Positions 42,533-55,336 of a stretch of DNA of 64,000 bases are shown piece after piece. This DNA comes from Rhizodiscina lignyota. Taxonomy: Eukaryota; Ascomycota; Dothideomycetes; Aulographales; Rhizodiscinaceae. Below the pieces are notes generated by a model. That model was not told where the DNA came from and ran no database searches. It saw nothing but the letters and a program-made list of their open reading frames with translations. Location: positions 124,001 to 188,000 of the forward strand of contig ML978127.1 of assembly GCA_010015805.1 (NCBI GenBank), read 5' to 3'. Numbering within the stretch: position 1 is the first letter of the stretch; every line of letters begins with the position of its first letter. The position numbers and the translations under genes were made by a program.

Positions 42533-44326
42533 ATGAACCGCTCTCGCCCTTTCATGAGTCCCGGCCGGCTCTTCGCTCCCGCAATCCAATATCTCTCGAA
42601 CGTCACATCCACCACTGACCACGACCGGCCACGCTCCTCCCACGCACGCGACCCATCCATCGATGACGATGAGGAGAGCATGTATGCTCGCGCTGATGGA
42701 CTTACTACTCCCAACATTAATATGGGTGGCGAGAACATGAGAGGCGTGTCTCCGAGACCGCACCGCAGGGGCAGCTCGGGCGACCTGACTCTCACACCGA
42801 CGACTTCGAGGAGCATACCGTTGATTGATATCAGCAGGAGTCCGAGTCCGTATCCAAGGAGCAGGAGCGCGGCGCAGAGCGAGGACGAGGATGAGGACGT
42901 CGACGTGCCCATTAGCCTGCGGCCGCTTATACGGGACGCGGATGACGTCTCTGAAAGGCGCGGCGTCGCTGCGAGAAGAGGCTGGAAGAGCATATGGCGG
43001 GAAGGCGGATTGGGGAGATTCTTGTTCGGAACATGGATGGGATACCAGGTGTATGTGAGCTTGCTGGTCATCTGGATTGGCGGGTGTGGCTTCGGGCTGC
43101 TGTTGACGAACCGCTTCATATGGTGGACGGGCGTGTACAAGTTCCCATATCCGCTTACCACCACGTGGATCCAGTTGGGCATCGCGCATGTACTACTAAT
43201 GGCTTGGTCGAGCCTGACGAGGGCAATCGCGAGGCCGTTGCAGATATTGGGGATGAAGGGACTGGTTGCGCCGTCTACGCCAGGCCCGATGTCAAGTTCT
43301 GGGTATAGGACGGGGAAGCCGAGTTTGGCAACGGCTTTCAAGGCCTTATTCAAGCCTGGCATAGGTGGAATTGCAGGAGGTGGCGTTCTCGAATTTGACC
43401 GCAAGACGGCGCTCCTGGCGCTTCCCCCAGCTATTGTCTTTATGGGCATGACCGTGCTGAGCAACCTCTCCTTTGCGTATGTCACCCATTCTCCTCCCCT
43501 CAAGTAGATATGCTAACAGTATAATAGCTACGCCGTTCTTCCACTCTATACATTATCACGAATCGGCACCATCCCTCTATCTCTCACATTGACCGCATTC
43601 CTGACACGCACGTCTCATTCCGTTTCGACTCTGTCCTCTGCCCTCACCGCAACCCTCAATCTATTACTAGCCAGCATTCGACCTGGAGTCCGGGTCACAT
43701 GGGAAGGTGTCGTTACTGGCGTCTTCTCTACTATCTTCGTCTCCCTCTTTCCAATTATGCTCCTCCGTACCTATCGAAGCCTCGCCACGTCTCTGATCCC
43801 TCAAGGGGATTTACTCACCAGCTTCGTGGACGACACAGGAGATGCTTCTACCACACCAAATCAGCAACCTGATCTCTACGCCTCCGATGCGCTACCATAT
43901 TCCGATCCCTCCGGTACCCGTGAAGAGACGCGCGCCTACTACCTAACTCTCCACTACACGTCCATGCTCTCGCTCTGCTTTCTCACTCCTCTGGTCCTTC
44001 TCTCCGGCGAACTATCCAAAATCTACCACAATTGCTACTTCCTCGACGTGCCCTTCTTCTGGTTCGAGATGTTGTGCGCCTCGGTCGCCTCGTTCACGAT
44101 CTTTGCGCCTTTTCTGTTGCTCGTCAAAGCGACGAGCCCGCTTGCGGCGACATTCGTGTCTGTGCCACGAGACGCATTTCAGCTTGTTATTCTGGGCGGA
44201 AAGATGCCGGTGCATGCCTGGGTAGGTGTGGCACTTTGTTGGATGGGCACTTTGTGGTTTGCGGGGGTTAGAAGAGCAGAGGGAAGACGCTGGGCTGTTG
44301 GTACGGGAGCTGGACTTGGGCGATAG
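42533..44326 (+). CDS. DMT-superfamily transporter, TPT/SLC35-like
   Basis: A membrane transporter resembling nucleotide-sugar/triose-phosphate translocator-like proteins of the Golgi or ER. Two exons, 42533-43476 and 43528-44326, give 580 residues. The first 170 residues are cytosolic and disordered, rich in Ser, Arg and Asp (SEDEDEDVDVPISLRPL). Then follow about 10 hydrophobic helices, starting with VYVSLLVIWIGGCGFGLLLTNRF and FPYPLTTTWIQLGIAHVLLM, the typical first two helices of the family. After the splice comes YAVLPLYTLSRIGTIPLS, matching the conserved fourth to fifth helix region. The C-terminal helices include LVLLSGELSKIYHNCYFL and AWVGVALCWMGTLWFAGV. The start at 42533 was chosen because upstream codons are leader-like. 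The substrate is unknown; GDP-mannose or UDP-sugar is a family-based guess. Confidence 0.82.
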
Positions 44327-44507
44327 TATACACTCTCTACCCGAAGAGAGTTGCATTGCAAAAGACGGCGCCTGTATGACATCTGACTGAACATCGATAG
44401 ACTTGCTGCGGCCTTGGAAAGAGCTTGCTATAGAGAACTACACCATTTGAACCCATACCAACGCCCACTAATTCCCCGGCCGTATCTCCAGACTCGCGAG
44501 TGCTGTT

Positions 44508-45637
44508 CTACTCAAACTGCTTTACAACGTATCCAACACGAGGGAAATGCATCCTGATGCCGCTCTCGAGCTCGATTACGACCTCTATCCGACTCAGGCC
44601 CTCGAGACGCCCAACCTGGAGATTTTCACCAGTGAAGTCATCTTTGCTCTCTACTGAGACCAGTGCGCCTTTATACAGCTGCAGCGGGTCATTATCATCG
44701 AAGCCGTAGTCCGCTGAGATGCACTCTGCGCAAGTAATCGCTGCAATTGCTTCTTCTCCAGAGACTACATTCGAAGTAGGCTTTGGTTCAGGAAATTTGT
44801 CCAACCTTTTGCGATGTCAGCATCATTTCGTTACCACGGAGTTCTTCTCTGTTAGACTCACCATGCGCTTATCCTGGGATAATCCGTCTTCCGGAATCCA
44901 GGCGCTCTCACATGATCGAGATATTCGATTGGCCATCGCGCTGCCCACTCAACATGAGCATCTGCCATGGAGAGCTTGTCACCGCCAATGAATGGTTGAT
45001 CATCGGGCAGGAAATCCTTTTCGAGGACGTCAAGCGCAGCTTTGCACTCCGCAATAGTGCTGGGTGTGAGGGCTTGATAGTCCTTACGCCCCAACATCGC
45101 TATGGTGCTCACTTGTCAGCCCTGTCTCTGGAGACACCTTCGCCCAAAATTGCCATTGGCTTTGGTCTACTAATCTTCGCAACCAAGTGGAATAACGTAC
45201 GGAATAGTTTTTTCCGATCGTCCTGAATATCCTTCGGAAATGTTCCGATTGGAGTCAGCGGCACTGCTCCTTGGGACGTCAGCATGCCCCACGCCTTGTA
45301 CGCTTCGTCCGCCCGGCTCGTCGGCAACGCATGTTCCGGATATGAAGCCTGCAGAGCGTCCAAGATGTGCGCGCTGTCGCAGTACACATCTTTGCCGATC
45401 GCGAGAATGGGCACTCGACGGTGGGTTATCCCGACTGAGATGAGGACTTCGCGGGGGATGGATATGGGTAGCTCCACACGAGTATAAGGGATCGACGTCG
45501 CGGCGAGGTATGAGCGGATTTTGGAGGCTGTTTTGGATACGACTGGGAGCTGTTAGTGCTGTCTACTTATGGGCTTTGAATGGGTAGAAACCGTAGTCGA
45601 AGAGGACCACCGGTGGATTGGGAGCGGAGCCGTTCAT
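44508..45637 (-). CDS. Glutathione S-transferase-like protein
   Basis: A GST-fold protein likely to bind or conjugate glutathione. Four exons, 45637-45592, 45542-45201, 45099-44862 and 44805-44508, give 307 residues. The N-terminal thioredoxin fold reads VVLFDYVVSKTASKIRSYLAA after splicing, then RRVPILAIGKDVYCDSAHI with the cis-Pro and the Asp-Ser glutathione-contact pair. The helical C-terminal domain has FIGGDKLSMADAHVEWAARW, the N-capping Ser-x-Ala-Asp motif. A beta-rich tail of about 90 residues (GALVSVESKDDFTGENLQVG) is extra to a normal GST and recurs in a fungal subgroup. Intron 1 (49 bases, with CTAAC) hides an in-frame continuation FYPFKAHK that mimics the family, so the first junction deserves care. 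It lies next to the ABC pump and P450. Confidence 0.8.
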
Positions 45638-46446
45638 GTCGACAAAAGTGATAGAGCAACGGACTGGTCTGAGAAGTATATAATTGCTTAGCAGACGAGT
45701 TGGAATAAATAGACAGAGATACGACACAGAAAAGAACTTGAGAGACGTAGATATAAGCTTCACGCTGCAGGAACGGATTAGAATATCAAAACCCACGCAT
45801 CAGCGCTGCCCAACGGCTTTTGGTTACGCTGACAATGCTGATGTATACTTAAGTACATATCCTTCTTACGACTAGAATTGTATGGGTTCATTGGATCCTC
45901 ATCAATGCATCGCCAGTTCCTTTGGAACTGAGGGGGAAATGATGGGGCTGGAACGCAGCCAGGTTTGTATCTTCGATTAGGAATCGGTACAAAATTGGGA
46001 GGCAATTGTTTAGAGGAGCATCTGGCAGATGAAAACCGGGAGTAAATCGCAGTGCTTAATGTACACGGAGCTGGGGAAAAAAGCGATGCTTTAAGACTCG
46101 GGAGTGGAACTATGTAGCGCTGAAACCCCAATGTGGGAGGTGTGATGCGCACGACATAAAACGATCAAATGGTATTGCCGCATTGGGTGGGGGTCGGAGC
46201 AATACTCCTCCTTGAATCCCAAAATTGGCTAGGGATTTGTTGCAATGGCGAATGGCTCCTTGGGTGGAGAGTAGAAGTGAGCAGTGGAACGGTTGCGGAA
46301 GAGCCGGTTCAACGCTGACCACCCGGAGTAATATTAGCTTATACCTATATAGTTGTTCACAGTATTTTCTCTCGCCCAGAAGTAGAGTTCCTCCTATTCT
46401 ATATATTATTACACGAATTCACTCTTCAGACGCATCATTACAACAA
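45638..46446. other. intergenic, GST to ABC transporter
   Basis: 809 bases: 5' flank of the GST gene and 3' flank of the ABC gene. No gene supported. Confidence 0.5.
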
Positions 46447-49400
46447 TCATGCATTTTCTCCGTCATCCCTTTCCTTTTCCTTGCGCCTTCTTTCCCTCAG
46501 ATCCTTCCGTCCTTGCGGACTGATAATGTTTTTGAGCCGTCGGCCACCAGAAAGATAAATCCAAGAGCCAATGAATACAATGGCGAAGTTGAACAGCACG
46601 AATGCCCAGAAGATGCCATAGTCGCGCCAGACGTACTTGTTGAAGATGTTGAAGCTCGCGGCCTGCGTGGGACGCCGTTAGTGCAGGTCGTAGAAGATGG
46701 CATAGGGCAACTTACGAATTCATCACCGTTGGCGTACTGGCATATGCCGCACTGTCCATTCGGCTGCGTCTCCACATACCCTCCTGCCTGCCTTATATAA
46801 GGGCCGGCATACGACTGACAGCTTTGCCCTGGTGGCGGCGAAAAGATGGCCAGTTCGCTGGTGTCGCAATGCACAGGAATGTTGTGAGTGATAAGACCCA
46901 ACATACCCTCCAGCAAGTACTTGAATGGACTGGCCCAGTACATCCAGTCCCGCCAGAACGCCACCAGCCCGGCGTATGGGACGACAACGCCACAGAACGA
47001 AACCACGAAGAGGAAGAACATAGGAATGAGCAGTGAGGCGAGGAGGTCGTTGGGTGCGAACGCGGCAATGGCCTGTGCGAATCCAAGATAGTAGAATTCG
47101 AATAAAATGACGAACGCCCACACTGACACGGAGGTGTATGTGTCACGAGGAAACCATGTGCCCCAGTACCAGCAGCACCAGTAGAGCGTGCCTGCGACGA
47201 TGCGGTACGGGATCTCGCTGATGACCGCGGCAGTGGTGAAGGCCAGCCAATTGTAGATCTTGGAGTTCTGCTCGCGGCTCGAGAAGATGTTACGAGCGTC
47301 GAGGAAGCGGGGCTGCAGCTGCTGCATGAGTGGAGGAGAGATTGTGAGCGTCATAAAGACGCTGAAGAGGCGCGACTGCATGTCAATCTGACTATTCCCA
47401 AGGTGCCAAAAGGTGAAGGTGTTGAACAAGCCCGTGAAAATATGCAACATGAATTGGCCAACGACGTATTCGGGGTTCCGCCAGTATGCTGTGAACGAAC
47501 GATACACGACGGTTCCGATTTGTGTGGATACAGGCATTGCATACTCGCGGTCATCAGAGGTCTGGCTGATGGTGGAGGCGTGTCGGCGCGACGAGATGAT
47601 ATGTTGGATCTCCTCCGACACTGTTTGCTTCTCTTGGGATGCATCCCAGACATCTCCCCAATCCTGGCCTTTGTAGTCAGGATTGCCAGCTCCAATGGCT
47701 TCCAGCATGTACTCTGCGGGGTTAGCCTTCGGAGGACACTTCTTCGCGCCGTTGCGTTCAAGGTAATCGAGAAGCGTCCTGCTGTCATGACCCACTTCGC
47801 CGAAATAGACTGTACGTCCCCCCGATTTCAGCAGAAGCAGTGTGTCAAAGTTCTCGAAAAGTACACTCGAAGGCTGATGGATCGTGCACAAGATCGCTTG
47901 ACCGGCGTCGGCAAGCTTCCTAAGAAACCTTACGATATTAAAAGCCGCGCCGCTGTCGAGTCCCGATGTCGGCTCGTCCAAGAACATTAGCAAGTCTGGT
48001 TTGCTCGCGAGCTCGACGCCAATTGTTAGACGTTTCCTTTGCTCCTGATTCAAACCTGAGCCAGTCTTGCCAATAGCAGCCCCAGCTGTCGCAAATCAGT
48101 TAAAACACGATGTAAGCGATTCTTCATGCTTACCGATGTCCCTCATTTCCAACAGATCAATGATCTTCTCACAGTAATCATATTTCTCTTGCAGCGGGAC
48201 CTCTTTTGGTTGCCTCAACTTTGCAGAGAAACGCAGTGCCTCTGTAACTGTTGCCGTAGGTTCGTGTATATCCTGACCACATTAGCAAAAGCCCGAGCTC
48301 AGTCAGGCTTAGACTTACTAGTTGTTCAGCGAAGCCAGTCATGCGTTCTAGCTTATAGTTAGCGGTCCGCAAAGAAACAGCTGCCTATATGGGTTGCAAC
48401 TTACGAAATGATTTCGGAAGTGGCCGCCCGTCGACGAGGAAATCCCCGCTCACTACACCAAACCGAATTCGCTGTGCCAACGTATTCAATAACGTTGTTT
48501 TGCCTGCTCCAGATGCACCCATCAATGCCGTTAGCTTGCCTGGCTTAACGAATCCATGAACATCGCGCAGCAACTGCCTCTCGCCGCCCTCGTACGGAAT
48601 GGTGTAATTGACGTTCTGCCAGGTGAAGACAGTCTCATTCTTTGCGACCCCCTTTGTAGCATCCGCGTCAGAATCTGAAGAATCAGCCGTTTCCTTTGCT
48701 TCTGCGGCGGCAGCTCCTCCGGGGTATGCTTTGCCAGCCTCCTCATCGCCGGGCACAGTACCGCTTTCCATGGCCTTCTCAATTGACTTGGGTGCCTGTC
48801 CACGCCTGTAGATAGTCACGGCACCCCCGCCCTTGTTCGGTTTCTGTATCTCCATTCCTACAGCCGTCAGGAACACGAAAAAGAAGAAGAAGGCACAAAT
48901 GAACCCGAAATTCCGCCACAGGTGGCTACGTGAGTATTTGTATGCCACCTGGATGTAATCAGCTCCGTTGACGGTCAGGCTTCCAGGAGTGCTGCCCTGC
49001 AAAGTACAAGACTGGTACTGTGGCTGAACATTGGGCCCTTGTGGAACAGCATTTGGCGGACCGCATGCGATCTCCAAGTTGTAAAACTCGTTTGACATGA
49101 GAGCTTCGAAGCCATACTGCACGGGATTTATCCAACGAAGCCAACTGAACCACGGGTGCATCTTCTTCGGAGGGATCAAATAACCAGTATACACGACTAG
49201 TGCTTGTATTGCAACACCAGTGATGCGCGTGGCAGCGTCCAGAGAGCCAGCGAGCGCACCAATTGCGCGGAAGAATGCATACATCGTCATTGTGAGGATG
49301 AACAGGAAGAGCAAGCTGATAAAAAACTGGCTCGCAGTGCGCTGCAGGTTTGCCATGAAATAGACCACAACGTCGAAGATTATTACTTGGATGAAGACCA

Positions 49401-51507
49401 AAGGCACGTCGACAACAGTTTGAGCGATCGCAAATGCCGAGGGCCGGTAGAATGAGAACGACTTGTGCTTTAGGAGGATTGGACGTGATTCGAACGCCGC
49501 AGTAAGCTCGGCGAGTGCCAGCAGTGCGTTGAAGAGCAGCGCGAAGAATATTACACCGCCGCGCGGAAATACCCCTGCAGATGTTTTAGGAAGATCATAA
49601 AAGAGAGATCCGACGATGAGAGCTTGGAAGAGGATTCCACCCCATTTCCCGATCAAACTTTGGCGGTCGCCTATCATAACGAGGAACTGACGTTTCGTAC
49701 AGGCCATCACTTGCTGCTGGAATGAAATGGTATAATTCTTCTTCTTCGTTGCCTTGGATTGCGCAGACAGTCGCTCCTGGACCAGACGTTCGATGTCCTG
49801 CTCGAATTCTTCGATCTCCCCGAGGTTTTGCTTGTACCTGTCACTATTGCGGAATGCTTCGGCGAACTGTTCAGGTGATCGAGGAATGCGGTTCTCCCAT
49901 CCCTCTTTGATATGGCGCTCGTGCTCATCAGTGACCGAAGTGAGGAAGTCTGCCGTCGTCCAGCGTCCAGGCTTCTCGAAACCAAGGCCTTTGAAGTATG
50001 CAGATGCTTGATCTGCTGGTCCGAAATAGCAACATTTGCCCTCGTCGATGAGGAGAACCTTGTCGAATAACTGATACAAGCTTTCGCCGGCCTGATATAA
50101 TGCAACGCTTGTACTGACGTGGGCCATGTTGGTGAGACTGCGGAGACTCTGAACGTACTCCAACGCTGTGCTAGCATCCAGTCCACGAGTGGAATTATCC
50201 CAGCACTGAGTCGACGCTTTCGTTATCATAGCTTCAGCGATACTAACACGCTTTCTCTCGCCACCAGAAACACCTCTGATGAATTCGTTGCCAACTTTGG
50301 TGTCAAGAGTATGCTCAATCCAAAATAGCTTCGTTGCGACGCGGAGGAATTCGTTGACGTAGTCGTTCCGGGATTCACCTTCGTTCCTTGAATCTTTGCC
50401 AGGTGTCCTTGTTCTAATTGCGAACTTGAGAGTACTCTTCACCTTCAGCGTAGCGTAATGGAGGTCGTCTTCCGGGTTGTACAGAACTTCGCCGCGATAC
50501 TTCTTGCCCATGGTCTTCGCATCCGTGCCTCCATATGTGACTTCTCCATCCACGCTTTCGTAGCCGAATCGCTGATTGCCAACGACCTTAAGGAAGGTGC
50601 TACAACCAGCGCCAGGGCGTCCCAGCACCAGCAGCATCTCCCCGGGTTTGATACAGCCAGAGAAGTCATCGATTATGGTGCGCACTGGAGGCTTGCCCGC
50701 TGCTTTACTTGGTCCCAAGGTGAGCAAGTTCTTGATGAATCGTGGTAGTCCAAGGAAGATGTCGCCGGCAGTAGGTTGTATAGCGGCACCGAGTCCCATT
50801 CCTCTAACAGTGAGATTCTTGAATATGACGCCAACATGTCTAGTCTTCTCTTCTTCTGAGTTCGCCTGTCTAGTTCGTCCAAACATGCGAGACATGAGTC
50901 TATTGATTTCCTCTTGTTCCTCCAAGGCCTCAGGATCTTCCGTCGTCTTTCGACTTAGATCGCTAGACAGATTGCTCCGCTTCCGTGACAGAGTACGGAA
51001 GATATCATCTTCTGTCATTTGGCGCTTGCTGGGAGTCTGCTTCAACGTCGGACGCTGCCACTTCTCGTTCGTTGAGGCGCTTGTGATGGGAGCATAGCCA
51101 GACACGTCTTTTCCGTAATCATCATGTTCAGTGATGTCGATAGCCTCGCCAGTGGCGGTCTGAGGACTATGGAAATGTTTTTCTAAGTCGACCTTCCGGG
51201 AGTCAGCAGGAGAAGGGATGGTTGTGCTTTCGGTCGCATAGGATACCGGGCGGTCTTCATAGGCCACAGAAGCAGTAGCAGCAGCAGCAGTATCGTTAGA
51301 CAATCCATCATTTGAGCGGCTATTCGTGCCTGATCCCAGCCCAAGGTACGATTGCCGAGGCCTACTTGCGACTGATGTAGCTGCTTCGGATGATGGTGTG
51401 TTCAAGGCATTGTATGATTGTTGTCGAGTGCTAGGTGCAGATGCGTGTGGCCATCCGCCTGGGACGTCCTCCATCTGCGGCGTTGGCTTTTCAGGGTCTT
51501 GCGACAT
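46447..51507 (-). CDS. PDR-type (ABCG) multidrug ABC transporter
   Basis: A plasma-membrane drug-efflux pump in the CDR/PDR5 class. Five exons, 51507-48405, 48347-48319, 48272-48134, 48085-46716 and 46662-46447, give 1618 residues in the order NBD1-TMD1-NBD2-TMD2. NBD1 has the degenerate Walker [10 protein letters not shown] (Cys for Lys), signature [11 protein letters not shown] and Walker B with Asn ([10 protein letters not shown]). NBD2 has normal Walker [13 protein letters not shown], a degenerate signature LNQEQRKR and Walker [14 protein letters not shown]. This asymmetry is normal for fungal PDR pumps. Two sets of six membrane helices follow the NBDs. The 29-base exon 2 encodes the [10 protein letters not shown] part of the family motif. 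The N-terminus is a Ser-rich 200-residue extension. It shares a 1.39 kb 5' region with the P450. Confidence 0.95.
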
Positions 51508-52893
51508 AATGGCGATGCCTCTCCTGTGAAGACTCGAGTGGGAGTTGTTATAAGTTTACTGCAAAATCGCACAGCCAGCACCTTCTCAGCCGAGTATTAG
51601 TATTAGGATCTGCTATGAGCCGAGCTGAATGTACGAATCTATATAAGATCATGTAGCACAGCAAGAACAGGTTGAGTCACTGGAGTACGCCTTGCCATCG
51701 AGTGCGTACCCGCAGTCATACAATCATCTCGTTCATGCCAAGATCAAAGCTGGATGCAAGAGGCCGCGGCATGAAAATATTAGAAAAGGGCACATACCAA
51801 ATTTATGCACGACGGTAGTGCTGAAAACAATTCTTCATTCCATAACCCGCGTGGTGTGATCTTTCCGCCACAACGTCACTACAGAGCACATGCTTCCACC
51901 CGCGCCCTTTTGATATAAAGTTCGATCCATCTTCGACGCGCAAGGATCCGTAACTTACCGCTCCGCCGTTTCTTCGCCGTGTCTTCGACATGAACAATCG
52001 TTGTCGTCATGATCCTGCTGCCAAGGGGAACCAATTGGAGGTGCCGTAGCGACCGGAACCGGTTTCGATTCCGCTCCCAGATGTGTTCGTTTTCCCGAGA
52101 GCCTCGATTGGCCTGCTAGACCACCTCTGGCCGAATAGATACTAGAATTACGAACTTGTCTCCACATTCGCAAGGTTGACTGCCATACATGCAGCGAGCC
52201 CTGCTTTGTAAAAACCCTAAAGACCGACCGTCCGCGCAAAAGGCGACCTCATGCGTAGCCGGATGCGAGATCGCCCGGCATCCCGATAAACGTTCCCCAT
52301 AATTTAGGGAACTTCCGTGGTACAGAACAGATCGGTTGATTGATAAAACGGGGCCTCGGGATGATATGTGAAAAGAATCTCCGAGAGGTCCATCAAACAG
52401 ATGCAAGATCAGAGACCAAAGGAAATCGCAAACGCGAAGGACACTTATCCTTACCGGAAGCATGGGAAAGATGCATACCGAGATTGGCACGTGAGTTCGG
52501 ATGGTAAGGATACTGACTCCCGTACTGGGCGTCTCTATCTAACATCTCCGAGCACCCATAAACCTTCAACATCCTCATGATGGAAACTTGAAGACCTCTC
52601 CCCAGCCGGGCCCGCAAGGTCGGTAAATGGGATTTAAGTACTGTATAAGCATAGCCTATTTCTCCGAAAAGGTGCCGTGCCAAGGCAGTTCAGTGAGCCG
52701 TCGTCACTGATTATGGCCCCCAATTCAACCTTTACCCTAGAACGCGTACCGAACGCGAAGAATAAGCAATACGACTATCTCCTAACTCTGCATCACTACT
52801 CTAATTTGACATCTCGTCTGTTCTCTCGAGACGAAGTTGCTTCTCTATGCCGTCTTCAGTATCATATCTCGTCAATTGATTACTCCGAGCATC
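51508..52893. promoter_or_regulatory. divergent 5' region, ABC transporter / P450
   Basis: 1.39 kb between the two start codons. No gene supported. It should contain the control elements of both genes; I cannot identify a particular factor site with confidence. Confidence 0.45.
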
Positions 52894-54710
52894 ATGAGCG
52901 CAATTGCTGTCTGCGCGTCAGTCGCACTGGTATATCTTATATACCACACCCTCAAAATCTTTCGACAGTATCAGAAAGCCAGAGCAACTGGCTTCAAAGT
53001 CTATGTTTCCATTCTCGATACCACCAATCCAATATTCACCGTCTTCGCGCTTCCATTACTGCCAATTCTATCTCGGATCCTGCCAGCGTCTGCATTCAGA
53101 GTAATAGACCTCACGACTTATGGCGTCGAATGGCGGGACAAAGTCGTGCGCCGCTCCCGCCCCACGCCAGGTTACATGGTTGCCTCTTCGAGCAGCGAGC
53201 TAGATCTTTTTGTCGAAGATCCAGAAATTGCGGGCGCCATATTGACGCGCTGGAGAGACTTTCAGCAAGATCGGATGACGTTTAAATTCCTTGGTGTCGT
53301 CGGTCCCAATCTGGCTGCTTCCGACGGGAAGGATTGGCAGCGACAGAGGCGGCTTATTGCGCCGATGCTGAACGAGCGTATTATGGAGACTGTCTGGGGT
53401 GAAAGCGTGGAGCAGGCGAATGAGATGCTAGAGACGTTCATAGGGAAAGACGAGGGAAAGACCGATGGAACCGTAGATGGTCTGAGACGGATCGCATTCA
53501 ATGTGTTGCAATGCATCGGGTATGGCATGCCCCAAGGGTGGAATGAGCCTGCCAAAGCTCCGCAGAAAGGCCATAAAATGGTGTATATGGAAGCCTTACA
53601 TGAGCTCATCGAAGGACTAATAATAGTGGCTATGGTACCTGCAAAGGTTCTTGCGCACAGTTGGATGCCGGCTGTGTTAAGACGCAAAGGTGAAGCCATT
53701 TATGAGTTTCACAACTACACGAAGGAGCTCCTTCAAAAGGAGAGAGAAATCTCTGCCAATTCAGGGACTCCGAGGAACAACATGCTTAGTTTGCTATCGA
53801 GCATCTCGGAACAGAACTCGGACTCGAAGGAGAGAGATTCCGCACAAAAGAATACATTGTCAGACGAAGAAATTCGAGGCAACCTTTACCAGTTCACCCT
53901 AGCGGGATACGATACGACCGCCAATACCATGGCTTATGCATTTGTAACGCTTGCTACCCTGCCAAAGTGGCAAGATTGGATAATTGAAGAGGTTGATCGA
54001 GTTTCGGCGACGTCCCCGGACTCCTCGTACCGCGAGATATTTCCCAAGCTTGAACGTTGCCTTGCCCTGATGGTACGTTGCATGCCGAGTTTCTGGACAT
54101 AACTTACAGGCTCGTAATACTGATATGATTTAAACAGCACGAAATCCTCCGCATCTACACGCCAGTCGCGCACATAGTCCGCGGCTGCGAGTCGGAGCAA
54201 TCCATCACCGCCGGAGGCAAGACGTACCGCATCCCAGCAAAGACTCGCTGCATCCTCAGCCTCGACGGACTCGGAACGCAAGCAGGATATTGGGGTGACA
54301 ATACTTTCGAATTTGATCCAACGAGATGGCTCATCAAGGACAAACCGAATGGTGAAGCAAACGGATCTGCTTCGACCGCCGAGAAACCGCAGGACCAACC
54401 GGCGGAGGCTCCAAAGAGCATGACAGGCATCGCCGTCCCACCGGCTCTTCGCCAACCAACGAAGGGAGCATTCATACCCTGGTCCGGTGGCCCACGTATT
54501 TGTCCGGGCATGAAAATGGCACAGGTGGAATTCACGTCTGTAGTCTACAGCGTCTTCAGTAAGTACCGGGTAGAGCCTGTGCTGAAGGAGGGAGAGAGTG
54601 AGGGAGATGCAAGGAAAAGGCTGGCGGCGGTCATGGATGATTCGCAGCCCAAGTTGACGTTGCAAATGAATCGACCGAGGGATGCTGTGCTGAAGTGGAC
54701 AAAGCGATGA
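52894..54710 (+). CDS. Cytochrome P450 monooxygenase
   Basis: A membrane-anchored heme monooxygenase. Two exons, 52894-54072 and 54138-54710, give 583 residues. It starts with an N-terminal anchor (IAVCASVALVYLIYHTL). It carries the WQRQRRLIAPML segment of helix C, the I-helix oxygen motif AGYDTTANT, the K-helix ExxR as EILR just after the splice, and the heme loop FIPWSGGPRICPGMK with the Cys ligand. A Ser/Ala/Pro-rich insert of about 45 residues (KPNGEANGSASTAEKPQDQ) lies before the heme loop and is unusual. An upstream in-frame ATG at 52837 would add 19 residues and is less likely. The substrate is unknown. Position and orientation next to the PDR pump suggest xenobiotic or metabolite handling. 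Confidence 0.92.
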
Positions 54711-55336
54711 ATCTAGCCTTTGGTTCTTTATGCTAGAGTCTTTCTACCGCAGTGGCTCGTGGCTTGCGTAAATTTATTGGACATTTCGATCGGCATGTAA
54801 ATCGCAGCGGATTATTCAAGAGATGCTTATGTATATATTAGCAGTTTTTTCTAACTGAATTGGACTATTCATGAATGTGAATCTAACCTGGGCTGCGGAT
54901 ATGACAGGAAAGGCGCACACTATACTGAAATGGGCTATTCTCGGAAGGACTGAATCTTCCGCAATGAGCTTCTTCCAGGTCTTTTACGGAGGTTCACATC
55001 TTCAATGAAGGTCATTTTCAAGGTAGGGCGCAGTGCTTGAGATGTGTTGTATTCATCGAGAGAGTTTGATCAATCTAGGAGAGTCGAAACCTGAGGGATA
55101 CGCTGCAAGGTATGCCACAATGCAGCTATCCAAATCAAAATCATGTATTGCAGACTTACTGTCTGCCGTTCATACGCCGTTCAGACAGGGAGCCGAACGC
55201 CGTCGTTCCCAATGCCATGCCAACATGTTGTGCCCGATCGATCAAGTAGAAAACAAAAGAAAGTAGTCCCGGTGCCTTGTACTGGTGCATCGCCGTTTTA
55301 CCAGTCTTTTCATCCCTCATGTCTCGTCGTCAGTGC
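54711..55336. other. convergent intergenic region
   Basis: 626 bases between two 3' ends; nothing recognised. Confidence 0.5.

Noticed and set aside
42529-43503. 324-codon frame antisense to the DMT transporter
   Set aside because: The plus strand encodes a coherent membrane protein with a valid intron; the antisense frame has no family features.
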